Source of the DNA: Impatiens glandulifera
Taxonomy: Eukaryota; Streptophyta; Magnoliopsida; Ericales; Balsaminaceae
Assembly: GCF_907164915.1 (NCBI RefSeq)
Contig: NC_061865.1
Coordinates: 49,449,363 to 49,513,362 of the forward strand
DNA: 64,000 bases
Direction: 5' to 3'
The notes beneath the pieces are model-generated. The model had not been told where the DNA came from. It did no database searches and was given only the letters and a program-made list of their open reading frames with translations. This document shows, piece by piece, positions 57,813 to 64,000 of this stretch (position 1 is its first letter; each line of letters begins with the position of its first letter). The position numbers were made by a program, and so were the translations under genes.

Positions 57813-60800
57813 TGTAGACACTAAAATTTTAGTACCACAATTTTATAAAGATAAAATAAATATAATATATTTTATTTTAATATATAATATTAAAGTTTCA
57901 TTTAATATATTTTATTTTAGTGTATACTATTTTATTTTAATTTATAATATTTATTTGAATTATTTAATTTAGAATTTTTTTAATTTTAATTATATATATT
58001 TATAAAATTAAGTAAAATAAAATATATATATATATTACTTATATAATATATTTTACTTAATATATGTATTATTAATTTTAATTATATATTTATATTATTT
58101 ATATTTATAAAATAAAGTAATTATTAAGTTTAGGGTGAAAATGTGTAATTAATGGTTAATTAAGGATTTAGAGAGAGGAATGTGGGTATTTTGGGAATGA
58201 GAATAAAAAGGTGTGTAGTTTAGAAAAAAATGTTTGAAATGTAGGTAGACATGGAAATGGTTCTTCAAAATACGAGTTTAAAAAATACTCACTTTTTGAA
58301 CCCCTCATAACTTTAGAATAACCGTTATGGAAAATCTAAAATTTGGAGTATAATATTGTTGTTTAAAAATATGTGCAGAAAACGCTCAAAAGAAGGAAAA
58401 TGAGAGAACGGGTCAACCCGAGTCAACCCGGGTCAACGAGGGACCAAACACGTGTCAAGTGGAGATGGAGAAGGAGAAGAGTTGCCTGGTCTTCTAAAGC
58501 GGGAAATCAAATTATTTAAAAATTTAGTTATTTGAAAACGGGATTATTTGAAAAAAAAGGGAAGAATCCTCACGTTTAAAACCCCTTCAAGCTTCCATTG
58601 GATCATTGAACTTTATGAATTTGTCCTGACTTTAATACTGGATGGATTTCGATGATCTTGGAAGTTTTGGAAAGGGAAATGAGTCCCCTTTCATGAGGTG
58701 TAGCTCGATCACAAGTTGGTGACCTCTAACTAGACGAAATCTAGTCATAAGTGAAAGGTGTCCTTGAGAAGTTTAATCTGAACACTCTTTCACTTAAAAA
58801 AATTGTTACTTGAGTTGTGGTTGATGGTTTTGGGTGATTGAAGTTGGGTTGGAAAGCTGACTCACGTATCTTTCTAATGGCACCGGCCCCGAACCGTTAT
58901 TCGATCGTCAAGACCCTCACCCGACGAGTTCAAGTGAGGCAACCCATAACTGCAAATTCCAGAAGCTAACTGGAGCTATGCTGCACTTTTAAAAACCATA
59001 ATTTTTGAACCAATGATCCATTTTGAGTATATGAGCTACCATTTTGGGTTGGACAACTTTAAAATATCATAACTTTGGCTAGGAAGGTCCGTTTGTGTTG
59101 ATTAAAAAATGAGATTCACAATCGTGGTGTCCCGAATCTAACATTAAAATTTCGCGATTTTTGGAGCAAAAACGAGTTCAGAGTGATTTGTTTGGGATGA
59201 TGGTGCAAGTGGATAAAAGGAAGTCGAGAAAAAAAGAAAGTGAAAAAGATTTTTTTTTATTCTCAAACGTGCCCTTGATTTTAGGGTGTATTTCCAATTT
59301 AACTTGAAGTTAATAGGGAGCGGTTACTGAATTGAGAAAGAAGAGAGATCCATCCTGTTATATTGATGCATCGGTTTTTCTATTCGATATAGATCGTAGT
59401 ACTATGATTGAGGCATCGGTTTTGTACACCGATGTCAGTTAATATTGATGCTCGAATCTGTCGTTTGTTTTGAATTGTTTGTATGCTGAAATAGATAAAT
59501 CTGGTTAAATCATGGCTGGTAGATAATCATTTAGGAGTAGATAGGGTTGAGAATAGGATTAGAATAAGCACGGTCCAAAATCACAGTTTCATTTTGAAGA
59601 AACTGTGAAGGTTCTGTCGATTGGAAAGAAGAACAGGCTAAATACTTTCTTTTAGATGTTCTTCGATTGGAACTTTGCCGTTGAGTATCGAACGACGACT
59701 CCGACGCGCAGGCGAAATCCTAGTGATCGGAGGAACTGTCGCGGCAAGCTTCGGAGAAGTCGGGAGGTTAAACGAAGACAAGGAGACATCCAGCAGATTC
59801 GCGTCTTCGAGCGAGGATCTTTTGCAGGTGCAGGGCTCGCCGGACATAGCCTTTGGCTGGAAATCGTCTTCGCCGGAGAGAGATGGAGGACCTACAGCTT
59901 CTGTTTAATTTTGTCATATTCCCTTTCCTTCAACTTTGTTGAGGGTTGCAAAGAAGCCCCTGGGTTTCTTTGATTTTTAAATTGGTATTTACTATTTTAA
60001 TTTCGAATTATTTTTTAAATTCGAAATTAAAATACTCCTCCAAATCTTATTCCTCTCTTAATTGAGCACCTGGGCTTTCTTTCCCTTTTATTTTAATTTA
60101 AAACTTTAAAATATCAAAAATAAAATAAACCTAAGGTTCTGTTTGTTTCCCAGATTTCACAAACAACCTTAAAATGAGGATTTAAACGTCTAAACCACTT
60201 TCAAATTTTCTCAAGAATTCAAAATTATTATTTTTTCAAAAATAAAAATTTCCCGGAATTTTTAGGGCCTGTTTGAAAAAATGTCTATGTTAGCAATGCC
60301 ATATCGGGAGTTTTATAACTCCGAAAATTCCAAACTCGATTTCTTTAAACTTCTACAAATATTTTTGACTATCATGTGAAGTTTCGAAAATTTTGGAAAT
60401 TATTTTTAAAAATGACTCGTTTTAATGTGTTGTACTTGGAGTTTTCTTTAACTCTGAAAATTCTAAAAGGGGAGGAAAACATTCGAGACCTTCGTGTGAT
60501 TTATTCTCTTCTCTCTTTTATCCTAAGAGAATAAGACTTCCAATCTTCAATCTGAACATTTGTCCTTATCGTTCACACTCGTATGTCCTCCATCGGAAAT
60601 CGTGACTCTTGTTTTCCCGAAGAATTTTCAATGTTTTCCCGGAGAATTTTCAATGTCTTAGTGTTTTTTAATGCTTTATTCTCTTCAAGCACCTAATGAA
60701 TAGGACTAGTCCTTGCAAAATGATTAATATTTTCTCACACAAGCAAAAGAGTTCTGAACTTAGAACAAAAACGTAATAATCCTTCAAACATCATATGGCC

Positions 60801-60943
60801 AATTACTTAGGAGTAGAGACTATTTGTAAAGACAGACGTATGGATAGCGTTGTGAGCCATTTTCCAATACGTAACCAAACACCGAACTCTTAAAACGAAT
60901 CTCTGATTTTCTTTTCTTTAGTTTATTTGGGAAGTAACTAAAG
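57813..60943 (+). mobile_element. Tat/Ogre-like LTR
   Basis: Begins TGTAGACACTAAAATTTTAG, like many Tat/Ogre LTRs, and ends just before a TGGCGACTC primer-binding site. About 3.1 kb. Contains GGGTCAACCCG repeats near 58415. The short frames near 59640-59970 show no domain and are probably not coding. No matching second LTR lies in the window, so completeness cannot be judged. Confidence 0.45.
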
Positions 60944-60952
60944 TGGCGACTC
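60944..60952 (+). other. Putative primer-binding site TGGCGACTC
   Basis: TGGCGACTC after GTAACTAAAG is the usual start of the tRNA-primer site in Tat/Ogre elements. It fixes the element orientation as plus. Confidence 0.5.
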
Positions 60953-61578
60953 TCAAGTCAATTAGATCGATATATGCTCAAGTGTATCGATTTAAAACTT
61001 GTACGAGCAATTCAAAAGGCCTATGCTAAATAACTCTATTTTCGGTTCCTCGTCCCTTTTTATTTTATTTACTGGATGTAGAGGAATGTAAACCAAGGGG
61101 TTCTTTAACATAATTCGACTTAACACACGAAAGACATTTTCTCGAAAAATAGTGCACGAGTCGTACCTACCATTAAAAATTCTTGTCTCTCTACCGCGAG
61201 AGCATGTGAGGAAGGTAAGGCATGGGGTCGACAATTTCCAGATCGCACAAACCGCCCTTAATGACAGGATATTTTCAAATTAAGAGAGAGACGGAAACGG
61301 AAAAAAACGCGTACATATTTCATTGACGGTGGCCGAAGTTATGATTCTCTTAATATTTCTTGTCTACTATTTTTTTAGAACGCCGAGTTTCGATTTTCCT
61401 TAGGAGTGCGATTATAATTTTCGTGGGTTAAACACATAATCTGCAAACGTACTTAACTATTTAACCAGACGCATAATTTGTCGTCTGACGGGCTCGAACT
61501 CAATACCTCAGGGAGTTTTATGATATCCATCTCTTGTTACCGATAATCTAGACGTAATAAAAAATCGCTTAGTCCTGC
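60953..61578 (+). other. Leader of Tat/Ogre-like element, no gene
   Basis: Follows the primer-binding site and is interrupted by the solo LTR at 61579. No gag frame recognisable. Confidence 0.35.
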
Positions 61579-62759
61579 TGTTAGGATCTAGGTCGCGGCT
61601 GGGGGACCGGGGTTGGGTCGGTTGGCGCGTCTCACTCAAAGGGTGGTGATTAATCAGGTTAAATATTAACACCGGGGTTTCAATACTACACAAACTGTCA
61701 CAAACCCTTGAACCAGGTTCAAGCGCGGAAGAGGTTTGTTTTAGGTTGAAGCAGCACACTCACGAGATAGGCAGAACCGGTTTTGGATAAGACATGTTTG
61801 GAAGTTGCTGGGTCGGTTTTGGATCTTAGTGATTCGGTTTAGGTAATGTTGAATCGGTTATAGCGGTGTAAATGGGTTAGTACAGATCGGTTAGAATATA
61901 GAACCGGCAGAAAGTAAATGAGAAGACAGGTTTTTATGGATGTTCGGAGATAAAACTCATACGTCACCCCTTCCTCTCGAAACCGCGAGAAGGATATTCA
62001 CTAAGGAATACAAACACAATCCGATCGAGACTTATTTCCTGCTCGATAACACCCGTACAATTTTAACCAAAATTGTAAATACACACTTCAACTTAGCACT
62101 TAAGCTTTCTAGAGATAGAATACACTCTTATCACTTGTACATTAATTGTCCACTATGTCCGCATTTACTCCTCTTCAGCTCCTCCTTTTATAGGTGAAAT
62201 TTGTCAACGGTCATATTTCATTTCCTTGAATTTGATTGGTTGAGCAGAGGTTCAGTGATTCAGACCTGGCGGTCTGTTCTTCCAGTATGTAGGTCAAACC
62301 GGCTAGGTTTGTCTTTTACTCAATGTGGTAACTGTCGGTTAAACAGTTGTCTGTACTTGGAAGATTGCCTTTCTGATTTATCTTGAAGTGGAAAGATCTT
62401 GTAGGACGATTTTCTGCAGCCTACAGACTTTCCTCAGACTTGTATGAATATGGAAATGTTCAGTCTGTTCCATTGGTATCATTCTCAAAGATACCCGAAG
62501 TATCTTCTTATGTTGGTCGGTTATTTGTGTTAACCGGATGGCTTCCGGTTATTCCTTGGCGATTGTCTAGTGTTTCCGGCCTTCTTATTTTGACCGATCT
62601 TTCCTTCTTTGTGCGGTCATGTTTCTGGTCAGTTTAGGTGTTTGACCGGTTGAGTTTCTTAACTGGTTCAGTGATTTGACCGGTCCGGTTCTTTGTCTGT
62701 TCCTACATAGGAAGTTTATTTGTGTTAAATTCTATTAACCGGTCTAATTTTATCTAACA
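61579..62759 (+). mobile_element. Solo LTR, 1,181 bp
   Basis: Ends TGTTAGG / CTAACA; flanks CCTGC (61574-61578) and TCTGC (62760-62764) are a 5-bp duplication with one mismatch. Shares TTATGGATGTTCGGAGATAA, ACGTCACCCCTTC and GAACC-GGTTCAAG with the solo LTR at 10618, but is shorter and diverged. The right part is rich in ACCGG motifs. Confidence 0.78.
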
Positions 62760-62975
62760 TCTGCGATTATTGCTTTTGTTGTACAATGGGGGATCTAGTG
62801 ATGCGCGTGTCAAATTATGGTTGACCCGATCGAGTCCTACATGGACTCTTCCAACCGTGCATACGTTTAATAGTAATTAAATGTACCTTCCCCTACTTCT
62901 GTTTGTATTCACCATTCTTCCGTTTTCATTTGTTAATATGTCCGTTAGTTAACTTGGTTTGAACCAATCAACTAA
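62760..62975. other. Intergenic, nothing recognised
   Basis: Includes GTTGACCCGATCGAGTCC; possibly continuation of the interrupted Tat/Ogre-like leader. Confidence 0.3.
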
Positions 62976-63208
62976 GGCTTTGTTTGGATTGAGGTTATTT
63001 GAATAACTTGGAGAGAGAGAAATATAATGATGGTTGATGATTTTAAGAAGATAATGATTATTTTTGATAAAAGTCTAATAAAAAATAATAATTTAAAATA
63101 AAAGATATTTTAGTATTTTGGTTAATGAAATAAATGATGTGATTGGTGAAAAGTAATTGATTGGAAAATTAATCTGAATTAAATAAAAAACTTTATCAGA
63201 ACTAGACC
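62976..63208. mobile_element. MITE, Harbinger-like
   Basis: GGCTTTGTTTGG at the left and CAGAACTAGACC at the right are imperfect inverted ends; flanks TAA and TAT fit a 3-bp duplication with one change. Interior similar to 52432-52705 (TTTTAGTATTTTGGTTAATGA). Confidence 0.55.
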
Positions 63209-63647
63209 TATGTGTTGATTGATTTCTTCTGTTTAACCCGGATGAAAAGACTCTTGAATGGGTTGATTAGACTCCCATTCTTTTTTTCTCTAATCTTGTC
63301 CAAACAAAAATCCATAATTTGTCTTTTTTAGAATTTTAATTAATTTAAATAATTAAAATATCACATTGGTTTATTTTAAAAATGGTCGGGTTTTAATTGT
63401 TTGTAAAATCAATTATAATTAATATAGAAATATTTTTGAAAAATTAATTTTACTATTGAATTAATTTAAAAGTTTGTAAAATTAAGTGTTAAAAAAAACG
63501 AAGAATAAAGAAGTAAATTAATTTAAAAGTTGGTAAAATTAAGTGTTAAAAAAAAACAAAGAATAAAGAAGATGAAAGAGAAAAACATTAGGAATAGAAA
63601 GACGATTTTTTTTTTTTTTATAAAAGATTTTTTATTTATTATTTTTA
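63209..63647. other. AT-rich intergenic DNA with a short tandem duplication
   Basis: A block of about 60 bases (AAGTTTGTAAAATTAAGTG to AAGAATAAAGAAG) occurs twice at 63470-63570. No gene seen. Confidence 0.4.
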
Positions 63648-63846
63648 TTATATATATATATAAATGATTAGGAGAGGAAATTTGAGGGACGAAAGAATGA
63701 TGTGGCGCAATTTGATTAGCCAAAAAAATAACAAAATTTCTCTCTCTTCACCTTTTATTAAAAGGTGATGTAGTAACACATTATTCCCTCTCCATTTCCT
63801 CTCTCAAATTTACTCCTCTATCACTCATCTCTATATATATATAAAA
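63648..63846. mobile_element. MITE with long imperfect terminal repeats
   Basis: AGGAGAGGAAATTTGAGGGA near 63669 is matched by the reverse complement of TCTCAAATTTACTCCTCT near 63803-63820, with TA-repeats outside on both sides. Resembles the 134-bp MITE in U5 (CATTATTCCCTC / CATCATTTCTC type ends). Boundaries uncertain because of the TA repeats. Confidence 0.45.
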
Positions 63847-64000
63847 TTATATTAAATAAATATTTTATATTGAGAAATATATATGATATTTTTAATTAAG
63901 ATATAATTTTTTATTTCTTTTTTAAGAAAAATATATATATATATATATTTTTGATTATGATACATTTAATTTTTTTTTTTTAATCATATAAAAGGAATTG
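63847..64000. repeat. AT-rich tail with TA dinucleotide runs
   Basis: Runs of TA at about 63931-63950 and T-tracts. Nothing else seen. Confidence 0.6.

Noticed and set aside
59638..59973. Overlapping frames of 69-105 codons on both strands
   Set aside because: They lie inside a probable LTR, overlap each other and show no domain; GC content locally opens several frames.

Overview
This window is AT-rich nuclear DNA from a flowering plant, most likely a eudicot. The evidence is spliced plant genes with GT-AG introns, telo-box motifs upstream of them, Copia (including Sirevirus-type), Tat/Ogre-like, L1-like, hAT, Harbinger-like and Mutator-like elements, and no bacterial signals. An extra reading frame downstream of the Sirevirus pol resembles proteins I recall from Lamiales genomes, a weak taxonomic hint.

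The backbone is a tandem array of five copies (U1-U5) of one unit: U1 1-6541, U2 about 19380-28163, U3 28164-37928, U4 37929-44529, U5 about 51636-55382. Each unit carries, on the minus strand, an apparently intact three-exon gene for a 156-residue RIN13-like (RPM1-interacting protein 13-like) protein. All ten donor/acceptor pairs and all five reading frames are preserved. In U1-U4 the first intron holds a decayed Copia retrotransposon (LTR, primer-binding site, gag remains). U5 lacks it and shows the older, compact gene. U2 and U3 further share a 621-bp solo LTR with heat-shock-element-like arrays in intron 1 and a LINE upstream of the gene. U1 and U4 share a different downstream block.

6627-19380 is a nested transposon graveyard: a hAT-like element split by a LINE, a minus-strand Sirevirus relic (8263-15967) split by a 1.6-kb solo LTR between reverse transcriptase and RNase H, a LINE scrap, a 9 x 60-bp minisatellite, a Tat/Ogre-like LTR fragment and a LINE reverse-transcriptase scrap. 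The first 11.6 kb of the window recurs almost unchanged at 37929-49605, where it runs into a gap of exactly 500 N. Differences there are mostly one-base indels that become denser toward the gap, so the copy may be an assembly or haplotype duplicate.

55383-64000 is intergenic: a GC-rich block, several non-autonomous DNA elements with clear target-site duplications, a 3.1-kb Tat/Ogre-like LTR with primer-binding site, and another solo LTR. I saw no tRNA, rRNA or CRISPR, and no non-transposon gene other than the five RIN13-like copies.
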